Below, one piece after another: positions 10,438 through 21,400 of a stretch of DNA of 64,000 nucleotides; positions within the stretch are counted from its first letter, which is position 1, and the number at the start of each line of letters is the position of its first letter. The notes under the pieces were generated by a model, which did not search any database, was not told the origin of the DNA, and saw only the letters and a list, made by a program, of their open reading frames with translations. Source of the stretch: Cotesia glomerata. Its lineage: Eukaryota > Arthropoda > Insecta > Hymenoptera > Braconidae. The translations under genes were made by a program, and so were the position numbers. Location: assembly GCF_020080835.1 (NCBI RefSeq), contig NC_058163.1:13562898-13626897 (forward strand), in the 5' to 3' direction.

Positions 10438-11850
10438 TTATTCTATTTTTACGAGTAAATATGTATAGAAGTAATTGTCATGTACTATTGTAACTTTAGA
10501 GTTACTACCTCGAGCTGTGAAACCAGGTGGGTGTTCAGGTCCACTATAACTCTGCGAGCTTACAGCGCCTCTTACGCTGTTAGAATTATTGCTGGAAACA
10601 GGGGTACTGACAGAATTTCCTGATCCGTCAACAGTTGGGAAACTCCCAGCGCCATTTATGCCGCCAGAGTTACTGCTTGGAGCAGTGACACCGGGTGAGT
10701 TGCTTGGTCCGCTAACAATACTCTGTGAGTTGACTGCGCCCCTTATGTTGGTAGAATTATTTGTTAAAGTAGGGGTACTATCAGAATCTCCTGGTCCGTC
10801 AATAGTTTGGAGACTGCCAGCGCCATTTACGCTGTCATAATTATTGTTTGGAGCAGTGAAACTAGGTGGGTTGTCTGTTCCGCTAACAACACTTTGAGAG
10901 TTTACAGCGCCCCTTACACTGTCATAATTATTGGTTGGAGCAGTGAAACCAGGTGAGTGGCCTGGACCGAAACCATAAAGGTTGCTTGGAACGCTGAAAC
11001 TATGAGGGTTGCCTGGAACGCTGAAACCATAAAGGTTGCTTGGAACGCCGAAACCGTGAGGGTTAGGTAGAACGCCAAAACTGTAAGAGTCCCCTGAAAC
11101 GCCGAAGCCGTAAGGGTTGCTTGAAACGCCGAAACCGTGAGAGTTGCTTGGAACGCCGAAGCCGTGAGAGTAGCTTGAACCGCTGAAGCCGTGAGAGTTG
11201 CTTGGAACGCCGAAGCCGTGAGGGTTAGCTGAAATGTTGAAACTATGAAAGGTGTCTTGAGCGCCGAATTCAGGTGTATTATGAACTTCAGTTATTTCGC
11301 CAGAGTTATTGCTTGAACTATTGACTTTACTGAGGTCCACTGGACTGTCAATGTCCTGAGCATTACTTGAAGAACTAGTATCGCCAAAATTATTGCCATG
11401 ATTGCGCAGATTGATGTTTTCAACGGATGAAATCCTCAGGTTCTTCAAATTTTGCTGATTCTGCAAATGTTTGTTTAAAGCTTCTTCAATCTCTTGACGG
11501 GTAGCCGGATTGGTTCGCGGTTGTTGGTTCTGAGTGAAGCCTGGAATTTTACTTTCCTCGTAGATGCCTTAAACAAAAAATTATGTAACATTAATTTTAA
11601 GTTGCACTGGCACACATAATATTAATAATATTTTGATACATCATGACAAATTGACAGAGATTTTCATTTTATATTTATACAGACTTTTAAGTAAATTAGT
11701 TTAAGAAAAAGATTGAGACGTATTTTAATAGAGAAATTTATATATTATCTAATTACCATTTTCTTGCTCCGTATCGCCCAACAAAAAATCCTCTTCATCC
11801 GTTGACATCAGTAAATCTTCCTCATTAAAATTATAAATATCGTTTGACAT
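10438..11850 (-). CDS. GFG-repeat low-complexity protein, two exons
   Basis: Exon 1 is 11850-11757 (ATG in ACATGTC-like context, donor GTAATT) and exon 2 is 11567-10438 (acceptor TTTTTTGTTTAAG). Phases join exactly to give 407 residues. Residues 1-31 are acidic (MSNDIYNFNEEDLLM...). Residues 107-111 are PVDLS, matching the PxDLS motif bound by the corepressor CtBP. Residues 146-235 are ten 9-residue repeats of the type NPHGFGVPS, reminiscent of FG repeats. Residues about 236-390 hold longer repeats (GAVNSQS, FTAPNNNYDSV, GAGS). No signal peptide, membrane segment or zinc finger. AAATAAAA lies just after the stop. A divergent ATG exon starts 485 bp upstream on the other strand. Function unknown; a nuclear or phase-separating role is inference. 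Confidence 0.72.
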
Positions 11851-12334
11851 GCTAAATAATTAAATATCACTCAATTATAGGAATTAAATTAATTAAATTA
11901 AATATAAATTATCACTCATAGACACTTATTTTAATTTTAATCTCCTTTATCCTTTAACACTTTTTCAAACTTTACTGTTTATTATTTTTTGTTACTATGA
12001 CACCAGTAAAAAATTTTCGATATTCACTTTTTTAAAATTCTATAGTTAACTTAACAGTTGCAAATTTTCATGTAAATTCACTTCTATTTGTACGTACAAA
12101 TTGTAGATTTTGAAATAATAAATTTGTTATTAATATAGTTATATTTATATATCTTTACCGACTGCTCATGTAATAAATTCGAAACCTATATTTTATTTAC
12201 TTTTTCTTTCATTTGTTTATTTGTTATTGATATCATCATTATTATTATTGTGATAATTCAATTTGATATTACGTTAGTAATATTTCAAACCTATTATTAT
12301 TAATTTTTTTATATTTATTAAATAAAAATTGACC
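11851..12334. promoter_or_regulatory. Intergenic region between divergent start codons
   Basis: About 480 AT-rich bases separate the minus-strand ATG at 11850 from the plus-strand ATG at 12335. It could be a shared promoter, but no TATA or initiator stands out above the AT background. Confidence 0.3.
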
Positions 12335-12415
12335 ATGGATGACAAAAAAGTAAAGTTATCATATGCAAAAAATCGACAGCCCTACCGTAAGCGCAGTACT
12401 AAAAAGGATGAAAAT
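12335..12415 (+). CDS. Possible first exon of an unidentified gene
   Basis: ATG in the strong context GACCATGG opens 27 codons, MDDKKVKLSYAKNRQPYRKR then STKKDEN, ending at donor GTACGT in phase 0. The peptide is highly basic, like a nuclear localisation segment. No downstream exon could be matched: the best acceptor before the protease-like module (TTTCTTAG at about 19034) is out of phase. A LINE insertion starts 450 bp downstream, so the gene may be disrupted or its next exon may lie outside what I can recognise. Confidence 0.35.
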
Positions 12416-12655
12416 GTACGTATATTTATATATTATTGTAAATTGTAAATTATAGTCTTTCTGATACGTTATTTTATGACTTCCCTTAAAAAATTTTTAT
12501 AATCTGTCTTGATACGGTAAGATACATCTGTATTTGTGTATTTACTTTAGTTGTGTATTTACTTTATTCAAGGTCGCTTTAAAATCAAATGTTATTATTT
12601 ATTACAGTAACATAAAATTAATTAACACGTACGGTTACATATTTTATACATTTTT

Positions 12656-12867
12656 AACTTCCCGCTAAGAAAATCGAAGATTTTCGAAAAATCGGTAAGT
12701 TATTGTTTTTACCCCGTTTTGCAAAATCGAGTTTTCAACAGATCTCGACGTTTTGAGGCCTTAAAAAGCTTCCCTGACTATTCTCGCGATGGTGTCTGTA
12801 TGTCTGTATGTATGTATGTATGTATGTATGTATGTATGTATGTATGTGTGTGTGTGTGTTTTTTTTT
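12656..12867 (+). repeat. Dispersed AACTTCCCGC repeat, left half, with TATG/TG tract
   Basis: Starts AACTTCCCGCTAAGAAAATC, runs through CCCCGTTTTGCAAAATCGAG and AGCTTCCCTGACTATCCTCG-like text, then a (TATG)n(TG)n tract at 12792-12859. The same order occurs at 18627, at 32072 and, reversed, at 56995-56814. Here the TG tract is interrupted by the LINE; the repeat resumes at 17480. Confidence 0.85.
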
Positions 12868-13084
12868 ATAGAGGTGGTAAAATACATTTACGTATACCAG
12901 GACGAGATGTCTGTCCTGGTTATGTCGGACTCGGAAGTCAATATTATTGACAACAATACCGACTAAACATCCTCCTCTCTTCTTTCCCTATAGACGTTAC
13001 AGGGAAGACTGGATCGGAACCGCGTTAGCATTACTTCAATCCAGTCCGTGCTGCGTCTTGCGACGCCTACTTCTTGATTACTGG

Positions 13085-15864
13085 TTACAGATCCCTTTCT
13101 GTGGTTTTCGTTTTTAGAACGCGCTGCGCGTAGGCTGCGACAGCTGACCAGTTATCTTCTGTTTTAAGCATATAGGTTACTGAGCTTTCCGGAGAAAGCG
13201 TGGTGCCTATAATTTCTTCTGTGCTGCTTCTGTAGTCCTTCCACCGTACACACTTGAAGAAAGTGTGTTCGGCGTCGTCGATTTTGTCCGGGCAGTATTT
13301 GCACATCGGCGTGTCCTGTAGCCCCATCCTTCCTTTTAGCGTCATGGAGTTTCACCCTTTTGAACGCAAGTAAGTCGATAGGTGCGGCTCCCGCTATGAC
13401 CAATATAGCCGCTTCGGAAACCGTACGGTAGGCACAGGCTACTCTGAGAGCACCCCGCCGCTGCACCGCTGCCATTTTACGCCGGTATGTCTTCTGCTTC
13501 AGGATGTGAGCCCATATCTCCGCTCCGTAAAGCAGTACAGAGTGGACTACCTCAAGCAGGACTCTCCTCTTTTTGGTTCTTGGTCCCGTAGTGTTCGTCA
13601 TAATTCTTGCTAGGCCAGACACCGTCTTGCTGGCCTTCTGGCATGCAATATCGAGGTGTTCGCGGAAAGACAGTTTCTCGTCTATCGTTACCCCCAGATA
13701 GCGCAGGGCCCTTGTTGACGTTAATGTTGTTCCTCCCATGTCCACAGCGAATGGTTTTGGGAACCATTTTTGACGAGTCAGAACAACCATCTCGGTTTTG
13801 TGCTTGGCGAGTTTCAGGTGGTGTTTATCGAGCCAAGTCTCGACGGCATCAATGGTTTCCCGAACTAATAGTTCGGCCTCCTCTACGCTGTTTACTATTA
13901 TCGTGGCTGCGACGTCGTCTGCAAAGCCCGTTAGTTCCACCTGCTTTGGCAACGGATTTCAAGAAGCTCGTCGTAGTCCGCGTTCCATAGATCAGGCACC
14001 ATTATTGAGCCTTGCGGCACGCCAGCCGTTATGGCGTATTCTTGTGGGCCTTCCGTGGTTTCTGCTATTAGCTTTCTTTCATCCAGGTAGTTGTCGACTA
14101 GTGCCAGATTCTCTGGCTCCACTTCAAATTTGTGCTCCAGGGCGTCCAAAATATCTCCCCAATTTGCGCTGTTAAAGGCGTTTTTTATGTCTAGTGTGAG
14201 GACAAGACACACCTTGCGGGCTTTGAGGCTACCAGTCCATGCTTCTCTCGCTGTTCCTACGACTTTTTGAATTGCGCCGATTGTTGACCGTCCTTTCCGG
14301 AAGCCGTGTTGGTTTGCGGAAAAGCCTCCAGCACGATCGATGTCGTTTCGTAGTCTTCCCTGTATAAGCTCTTCGAGCAATTTCCCAGCAATGTCCAGCA
14401 TGCAAAGTGGTCTGAACGACGAAGGTGTTACAGGGCCACCTTTGCCTTTATCTAGCAGAACTAATCTCTGCCGCTTCCAGACCGCGGGAAACGTGCCAGT
14501 TGCCAAGCATGCGTTGTAGGTGTTCAGGAGTATGTCTGGGTGTTCCAGGGCTACAGTCTTGATCACTAATGCTGGGATGCCATCAGGACCTGGTGCCTTT
14601 CCTGTCTTGAGGCTCTTCGCTGCATCCTGTAACTCCTTGGTTGTGAAAAAGTTACATTGTTTTTCACATACTGTCTTCTTTCCCTTGGTTAGTGTTTGGG
14701 GAACAACTCCGCTACGATGCTGCTCATTAAGGCAGGTGGTTTCGGCGCTTCTGGTGAAGCCTTTCCAAGTCGTTTGGTAACAATTTGGTAGGCTTTACCC
14801 CAGATGTCTTTATCAAGGTCGTTACAGATCTCTTGCCACAGTTTCGCTTTGCTTGCTTTGATTGCACGGTTTAAGTTTTTTTTTGGCCTGCTTATACTCG
14901 CTCGAAAGTAGATCTTGATTGGGGGAGCGTTTCGCAGCTCTCGTTGCTAGCCAACGTAGTTGGTGGCATTTTTTCCGGAGTTCTGCTATGTCTGGTGACC
15001 ACCAATACGCCGGCCTGTGGAAACTCCGATTTTTCAGCCGCGGCATAGAAGCGTCACATGCGGCAGCAATCTCCTTCATCGTGTTTAGCACTGCCTTTTC
15101 CGTCTCGCTGCCGGTATCCGGAGTCGGATTGTTCGGAAGAATAGTCCAGCTTCTTGCAAGTGAAGCTCGCAGTGCCTCCGAATCAAGCCTCCTGACATTC
15201 CACTTCCGCTTAGAAAAGTCGCGTTGTGAAACCGGGGCAAGTTCCAGTCCAACTTTGAATGTCACGAATTGGTGATCACTGCCGCTGTATTCTTCGGATA
15301 CAGTCCAGTCTTCGATCATGTTGGCCGTCCTTGGAGTCGCCAACGAAATGTCGAGGATGGATTCCTGGTATCCTGGTCTTCTAAAGGTCGTGGTGCTCCC
15401 GGTATTCAGCACTATGAGGTCGAGCTTAGCCGCGACGTCGGCGACCTCGTTGCCTCTGGTGTCAGAGAAAGCAGCACCCCACTCGGCCGATTTAGCGTTG
15501 AAGTCTCCGGCTACGATGACTTCGCCGTCGAACTTAGTAATCGCATCTTCTATACTTGCCAGTTTCTGTCGGAACACACTAATCCCTTCGTTCGGTGAGA
15601 GATAGACGCTCATGAAGTAGGTTGTGGGGTTTGAATCCAGACAAAACCTGCTCCACTTCCGCTGTTGTTGGCAGTAACGTTCTTTGTGTTTACAATCCAA
15701 ATTGCTGCCGTACCAGTTTTGTCTGTGAACCATGTTTTGCCTTCGATGTTCAGGTATTGCTCGCAGATAAAGCAGACGTCAATCTTGTCTTCGAAGACAC
15801 GTTGGCGCAGCAGGTTTTGCGCTAAGGCGCACCTATTCAGGTTGCCTTGTAGTATGCGTGTCAT
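13085..15864 (-). pseudogene. LINE ORF2: endonuclease, reverse transcriptase, zinc knuckle
   Basis: The ATG at 15864-15862 overlaps the ORF1 stop (ATGA), a common R1 arrangement. Pieces in order: 15864-15610 (endonuclease start, ILQGNLNR); 15733-14822 (GDFNAKSAEWG and SDHQFVTFKV, endonuclease motifs; then the linker WWSPDIAELRKKCH); 14566-13931 (RT: SSFRPLCMLD, NQHGFRKGRST, DIKNAFNSANW, GVPQGSIM); 13952-13164 (FADDVAA catalytic site, RYLGVTIDEKLSF); 13345-13085 (CKYCPDKIDDAEHTFFKC, C-terminal zinc knuckle). At least four frame changes separate them, so no full product is possible. The catalytic Asp pair and endonuclease residues are otherwise kept, pointing to modest age. GC content is clearly higher than the flanks. 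Confidence 0.92.
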
Positions 15865-17332
15865 TTTTGACCTTTCGTGGCTTCTGCTAGTGCTGTGCGG
15901 AATGCCTTGCAAGCTCCGGTACCAGGAATATGGCATAGACCGTCTTTGGCATCTTTGTCCGGAGTGCAAAGGAAGCAGCTTGGCTTCTCAGTGCAGTTTA
16001 GGGCCTTATGATTTTTCCGCCACATTTGTAGCAGCACATGCTTCTATCTGGTCCCGCACACTGTTGTGTGTGGTGTCTGAACCCGAGACATTTAAAGCAG
16101 CGGGTTACTTTCGCAACTTGGCGTATACGACAGTTTACCCAGCCGATCTTTATACGGGCCTTGTTGAGGGCCTTAGTCGCATTTGTTTCGTCGATCTCGC
16201 AGAAGGCTGCTCGATTACCTCGTGGTGTGGGTTTTGTCAAATTCACCCGTTTGATCTCTAGGCTGTCATTGAATTCACGTTTTAGTGCTTCACGGACTTC
16301 GCTCTCGGTAGAGATTTCATCGAGGTCAAGGATCTCGATCGTTGTTGTTGGTGTTAGCGTCTTGACAGTGCCGATGTTTGCAGTGGCTGACTTTACTGCA
16401 TCGGTGAAAGCCTTGCTGTCCTCGGTCTTTCGAGCCATTTCGAGGAGAACGCCTCCGTGCCTCGTCCTTTTAATAGACCTTATGTCTACTCCAGTCTCTG
16501 TTGGGCTAACCTTGGCCTTGATTTCCTTGAGGAGATCGGCGTATGTTCGCCCTTCAGCTGGTTGGACAAGCACAGCCTTTGTTCTTGTCTTTTTCCTTCT
16601 CGGTTTTTTTGAGCCGCCCTCACTTAGCTGGTTTTGGGCTTCAGTAGTTTTTGCCCCTGGCTCCTGTTCTCTTTCCTTCTTTTTCTTTTGCCGAGTCACC
16701 TTTATCCAGGTATTATCCCGGGCTGTCTTTTTCTGTGCTGGCTTGTCCGTTTCAGAAGAAGGGCTGGGCGTAGACAGCGGCCTCTTCTTTTCGTTCTCTT
16801 TTCCGTGCTGTGTTCTCTCAGGAGTGACCAAAAACGCTTGTGGTTTTGTGGTCGTCTCCGGAGATGTTTGCGTGGTTGTCGCCGACATCGATGCTGGTTT
16901 GTTGGCCAACTTATATGCCGTGGCAATGGACGCTACTAGTTTTCTGAGTTCATGATGAAGATTTCTCTTGTCCTTTATGAACTCAGTCAACTCTTCGATC
17001 TTGCTACCGAGCCGTTCCATTGGCGATTGTTGGCCGGTGACAGTCGGTAGAGAGTTGATCCTCCCTCGATATGTGTTAGTGTTGACGGGAGCAACAGGTC
17101 TTCCACTTTTTGGAGGAGCGCCTGTTTGCTGTGCGTCTACTTCCATCTGAGCTGTTTCTGTCCTCCCTGTAGCATTGCTAGCATTGCTAGACGGCAGAGC
17201 CATGGGGTCCACTCCGCTGTTCAAACGGTCGCTTGATAACGACGAGTTCAGGCCCGTTTGTACGCCTTCCCTCGCCGGTACTGAGGTATCCCTCCTCTGC
17301 ACCGTAGACGATGTTTGAAATACTTCTGACAT
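15861..17332 (-). pseudogene. LINE ORF1, gag-like with CCHC knuckles
   Basis: Starts ATG at 17332. An N-terminal disordered, K/P/T-rich region (about 250 residues) precedes an RNA-binding segment and CCHC knuckles: CFKCLGFRHHTQQC, CYKCGGK(N)HKALNC and a third C-rich motif. One missing A in an A run near 16008 shifts the frame to a stop at 15998; the remaining third knuckle and a tail ending TKGQK are readable in the next frame to the TGA at 15863-15861. ORF1 proteins of R1-clade elements coat the RNA and guide it to the target. Confidence 0.88.
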
Positions 17333-17478
17333 TCCATATCATCTTTTGCTAGGTTTTGGTCCGCCCCGAGTATTTTATTTCCTCGGTACCCGACGTATCT
17401 GGCGCGCAGGTATGCCGAGTATTCCCCTATCCGCCACCTGGGGAGGCGCCCGATGCGGGACCCAGCAAACCCGATACG

Positions 17479-17479
<1 letters not shown>

Positions 17480-17539
<60 letters not shown>
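17480..17539 (+). repeat. (GT)30 microsatellite at the LINE 5' junction
   Basis: An uninterrupted GT tract starts exactly where LINE homology ends (CGATACGAG/GTGTG). It is the other half of the tract at 12792-12859. Confidence 0.95.
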
Positions 17540-17540
<1 letters not shown>

Positions 17541-18560
17541 ATGTAAAGCTCTTATAACTTTTGATTGGCTCAACCGATTTAATTGAAACTGGTTGCATTC
17601 GAAAGAGCTTCACTGAACTTAGATTTCCTGTAGACTAGAACCGATTCGGACCGGTAGATTCCAAGAAATATCAATAAAACTGAGAAAAAAATTTTTTTCA
17701 AAAGTGGTTTTTTTGGAATAACTTTTAAACGGCTGTATCGATCAATTCCAAAAACTAATCAGCTCTTAAGATCGAAAAATCACGTCGATTGCCGTCGGGC
17801 CAGTCAAAATCGGTTGATTCGTTCGTGAGATATCGTTGACGAAAAAAGCAAAAAAATGGCAAAAAAGTGTATTTTTTCAAATAACTCGTAAAATTCAAGT
17901 CAGATCGATTTTTGTGTAATTGATTATTTTGTTAAACTTAAAATACTGCGTCGATCGCCGCAAACTGCATCAGAATCGGTTGATTCGTTCGCGAGATATC
18001 GTTGACGAAAAAAGCGAAAAAATGGCAAAAAAGTGTATTTTTTCAAATAACTCGTAAAATTCATGTCGGATCGATTTTTGTGTAAAAAATTATTTTGTTA
18101 ACCATGAAATACCACGTCGATCGCCGCAAACGGCATCAAAATCAGTTAATTCGTTCGTGAGATATCGTTGACGAAAAAAATTCGAAAAAATTGATTTTTT
18201 AAGAAAAAATCCAAAATTTCATATCCGATTAATTTGTGTTCACACAATGTTTATAGGACTTAAAAAAATACAGTGATTGCTGCCAACCGCGTGGATATCG
18301 GTTGACTCATTCTAAAGTTTATGGTAGCTTGAACATTTAAAAAATACGGTTTCATCAAACTTCTGTTAGACTTTTGACCTCGAAGAGCTTATAAGCATCG
18401 ACCAGTTTTATTTTCGAGCTTAGAGAGCTCAAAATAATACAAAAATCAAATTTTTATTTAGTAAATTATATAGATATTTAACTTTTGTACTTCAGTCTTC
18501 ATAACGCAATTTTTAAAAATTTTTGGACTGCAAAACTTTCAAACTTCCCACTACAAAAGT
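17540..18560 (+). repeat. Dispersed repeat, right part, with three 166-bp internal copies
   Basis: Begins CTCTTATAACTTTTGATTGG...CAACCGATTT; a diverged version occurs reversed at 63690-63767. From about 17770 to 18240 a unit of about 166 bp recurs three times: GATATCGTTGACGAAAAAA at 17829, 17994 and 18161, with AATAACTCGTAAAATTCA and GTCGATCGCCGCAAAC between. No coding potential. Origin unknown; a non-coding transposon tail is possible. Confidence 0.7.
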
Positions 18561-18626
18561 TTTTTTTTTTTTTTTTATGATGTTGTCATCATTATAATCC
18601 TTCATGTAGAACTTTTTCTTATTTTT

Positions 18627-18775
18627 AACTTCCCGCTAAAAAAATCAAAGATTTTAAAAAATCGAGAAGTTATTGTATTCACCCCGTTTTGCAAAAATCG
18701 AGTTTTCATCGGATCTCGACGTTTGAAGGTCACAAGAAGCTTCCCTGACTGTCCTCGCGAGGTTGTCACCATGTC

Positions 18776-18869
<94 letters not shown>

Positions 18870-18922
18870 GATAAGCTTAAAAATGACGCGTTAGATAACA
18901 TTCAAGCGCTTAGCGGGAAGTT
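18627..18922 (+). repeat. MITE-like copy of the dispersed repeat with (TG)46, uninserted
   Basis: Starts AACTTCCCGCTAA and ends TTAGCGGGAAGTT, an exact 13-base inverted pair. Inside are CCCCGTTTTGCAAAAATCGA, AGCTTCCCTGACTGTCCTCG and a (TG)n tract at 18777-18868 that is not interrupted by a LINE. I find no target duplication, so MITE status is tentative. Confidence 0.6.
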
Positions 18923-18973
18923 GCACGGATGGCCTTTAGGTCAACTGTTTTCCTAATTTTTTAGTCATAGAAA

Positions 18974-20134
18974 TTGCGTTTGTTCAATCACGTGAACAAA
19001 ATCTTGATTCGCGATTCCTTTGTATTTCTTAGATTGACCAACAACCGTATGAAGAAACAATCGACTGAGAGTATAGACGAAGAAGGTAAGGAAATTATAG
19101 ATTTGTCAAATGTTTCTTTTTCACCGGTATCTCCACAAATTTATTCATCAAGTAATGAAGATCACAATGTTGATGTGCAATCAAGTGTTTCTTCTTTATC
19201 TTCATTACTCACTTCATCTTGTAATGTTGCTGAAGATAACGAACAGAGTCATGATGAATACCTTAATAACCCAACAATAAATCAAAATGCTGATGTTGGT
19301 GAAACAATAATAGAAGAAGATTGCGATATCAAAGCTGAAAATAAGATTCCAAATTTTCATACTGAAAAATCGGAAGATACATTAACCAGTATGAAAAGTA
19401 CAGCCTTGTCTGCTACAGCTATTGTTTTATCAACCTTTATTCCTATTAATTTGTGGTCGCCATACGTGATTGATAATATTACACAAATAGGCAAAAAAAC
19501 TTTATCTTGAAAGCTTCTTAAGCCTTAGTAAAAATTCGAATATTGGTCTCAAAGAAAGGTTTTTAAAACCATTTGAGCTGATTAAAACTATTGAAATAGC
19601 CGCGCAATGTATGGCAACTTTTGAAATAGTGCAGGAAACTTGCGGAGAAAATATTTTACAAATTATTTGTGGCGAACAGTACTTATCTTTTTCAAAAATT
19701 ATTTTGAATATTTGCTGTAATCAAAAAGCAGCAATTTTGAATATAAATCGACGCTCAGTCGCGATTCTTTCTAGATTTGAGAAATATTACTTATTTGACC
19801 CAGAAGGTCGTAATAAAATGGTATAACTTGTTTTCCTCGATTAAATATCTTCACTAATATACCAACTCTAATCAATTGGATAACAGATAATTATTACATT
19901 TCTCCGGAGTTAACCAATCCTGACATGAATAATTCGTACTCTTTTTCTATGATCAGAGTCACTAAATTTATTGTTGATGGTTATTCATGTAATATGAATT
20001 CTTTGAAAGTAGTAAATGCTTTGAAGAAAAATTTTTATTCACATTTCTTACTGCCAAAAAGTTCAAGTGAAAATGGTGAAGGAATTGATTTAAATAAAAA
20101 ATTATACTTCAACTTTTTCCTCTTCTACGGATGA
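18974..20134 (+). pseudogene. Degenerate papain-like (C76-like) protease module 1
   Basis: A disordered S/N/D/E-rich stretch (19040-19380) is followed by STALSATAIVLSTFIPINLW with ID..TQIGK, then after a stop (19508) and frameshift by a segment with CMATFEIVQE, LNINRRSVAILSRFEKYYLF and DPEGRNKM, and after another break by YSFSMIRVTKFIVDGYS. The order matches the second module. In that module the equivalents are C in CTAMAAS and DSHSR; here S replaces the likely catalytic Cys and EG the likely His region, so it would be dead even if intact. The fold assignment (viral tegument-type ubiquitin protease family) is by pattern memory and tentative. Start of the original gene not identified. Confidence 0.5.
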
Positions 20135-21080
20135 AAATCTTTCAAATAAACCATCAAATGATTCCATCAAAGATCCAAAGACAGATTTCGAAGACATTTG
20201 TGAAGAGGATGCAAATAATGACATAAATGAATATTTATCTGATTCAATTGAAAATGTTAATGATTATAAATCAATCTCGAATTTATGTTTTCCTCTTGTA
20301 CTGTAGCTGATCATGAAAACATAAATGATAATCAAAAAATCTTCGACAGAAACTCAGTCAGATTTTTCAAAAATCAAACCTTATGATATTATTCGAGGCA
20401 ATATAAATCAAGCCGATAAAAATTCAATAATTCAGCTGGTAAACAGTGCACTGCGATGGCTGCTTCTGCCGTAGTGATGGCAACGTTCTTACCTATAAAA
20501 ACTTGGAAATCAGATCATATTGACCGTATCCTCGAGATCGGAAATAATCTTTACGAGATTAGTATGCGTATGCGTCCCAATGCTCCTGTTGTATGTGGAG
20601 CTAATGATAAAGATTATCTAGAAGGATCGGAACTGCATACTGAAGTTTCAATTGATCCATCTTTTTACTATAAATTTTATGATAGAAGATACATTTTATG
20701 GTAAATGTTTCAGCGTTTCAGAAGATGCAGATTTTCAGCCGTTACAACAAAGGCTTGAAATATTGGTAGGAAAGAATATTGGAGCTATATTAACTATGAA
20801 TAATCTAACAGTCTCCATTATTTCACACGAAGAATTTTATTACCTGTTTGATTCACACAGTAGAGATGAAGTGGGCCGTGTAACCAGTTCTAATGGCAAA
20901 TCATGTGTTTGCTGTTTTGAAGACCTAGAGCAATTACATATGATGTTACTCAATAATATGTATATTGTCAATGAAAATGGCGTTAGTGACGTTGAAAATA
21001 TGCGTATGAATGCATACGCTATATCAACAATTAAAGTGACTTCTTTTAACGTGAATGGCAAAAGAAAATCAAATGTCTGA
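20135..21080 (+). pseudogene. Papain-like (C76-like) protease module 2, putative catalytic Cys/His retained
   Basis: Again a disordered acidic stretch (20135-20440, with stops) leads into QCTAMAASAVVMATFLPIKT, W..DHIDRILEIGNNLYE, then after a frameshift near 20700 NFMIEDTFYGKCFSVSEDAD, LEILVGKNIGAILTMNNLTV, SIISHEEFYYLFDSHSRDEV and FEDLEQLHMMLLNNMYIVN. The FDSHSR..G....G pattern with an upstream Cys near a Trp/Ile helix is typical of viral-type ubiquitin-specific proteases also scattered in invertebrate genomes. Cys and His positions are kept here. Two tandem modules each with a disordered leader imply a multi-domain ancestor or local duplication. Frameshift and stops make it a pseudogene unless introns rescue it. 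Confidence 0.52.
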
Positions 21081-21400
21081 TTGTCTTCTAAATCAAACAT
21101 TTGATATATTTTGCATCATTTATGACTAACAAAACTTCTGAATCAATGAAGCATTTATCACATCAAGATCCGCCTCCTAAAACCCGTCTTACTTTTAAAT
21201 AATAAAAGAGCTTTCATCATCAAATAGTCCCAAAAATCAAAAAAGAAGAAAAAAGGCGAGGAATTCGGTTACATGTAGTTCAAGCTTGTGAGTGACAAAG
21301 TACATACAAAAACTGATTTTACATAACAAATATGTAAACACGGGGTAAGTAAATACATGTTTCTACGAGCATCGCCTAAATTCGTGTTCAATAATTGCTG

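Larger units (their letters stand above)
12868..17479 (-). mobile_element. R1-clade LINE inserted in a TG/TATG microsatellite, about 4.6 kb
   Basis: A near full-length non-LTR retrotransposon. Read on its own strand it is preceded by a 60-base (AC)n tract (17539-17480), begins CTCGTATCGGGTTTGC, encodes an ORF1 with CCHC knuckles and an ORF2 with endonuclease and reverse transcriptase, and ends in a short A run followed by (AC)n(ATAC)n (12859-12792). Near the 3' end ACCAGGAC...GTCCTGGT (about 12895-12925) forms a hairpin of the kind 3' UTRs use for reverse transcriptase recognition. Both flanks being the same microsatellite means insertion into it. R1-clade Waldo and Mino elements are known to target ACAY and AC repeats, so I place it near them by analogy. 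ORFs are frameshifted, so it is inactive. Confidence 0.9.

Noticed and set aside
10438..11567. Nucleoporin
   Set aside because: GFG repeats resemble FG repeats, but the spacing is a strict 9-residue satellite-like repeat and no nucleoporin domain is present.
15665..16955. Long plus-strand ORFs opposite the LINE
   Set aside because: They are antisense shadows of ORF1 and ORF2; the minus-strand frames carry the CCHC and endonuclease motifs.
17346..17586. ORFs running through the GT tract
   Set aside because: Poly-CV frames are an artefact of the dinucleotide repeat; the same applies at 18602-18956, 32136-32355, 52081-52294 and 63678-63977.
12335..19510. A single gene joining the 12335 exon to the protease-like module
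   Set aside because: The donor is phase 0, and the best acceptor near 19034 then gives a stop after eleven codons.
18974..21080. Integrated DNA-virus genome segment
   Set aside because: Only one domain type is seen, with no neighbouring viral genes; a viral origin of the domain stays an open possibility only.
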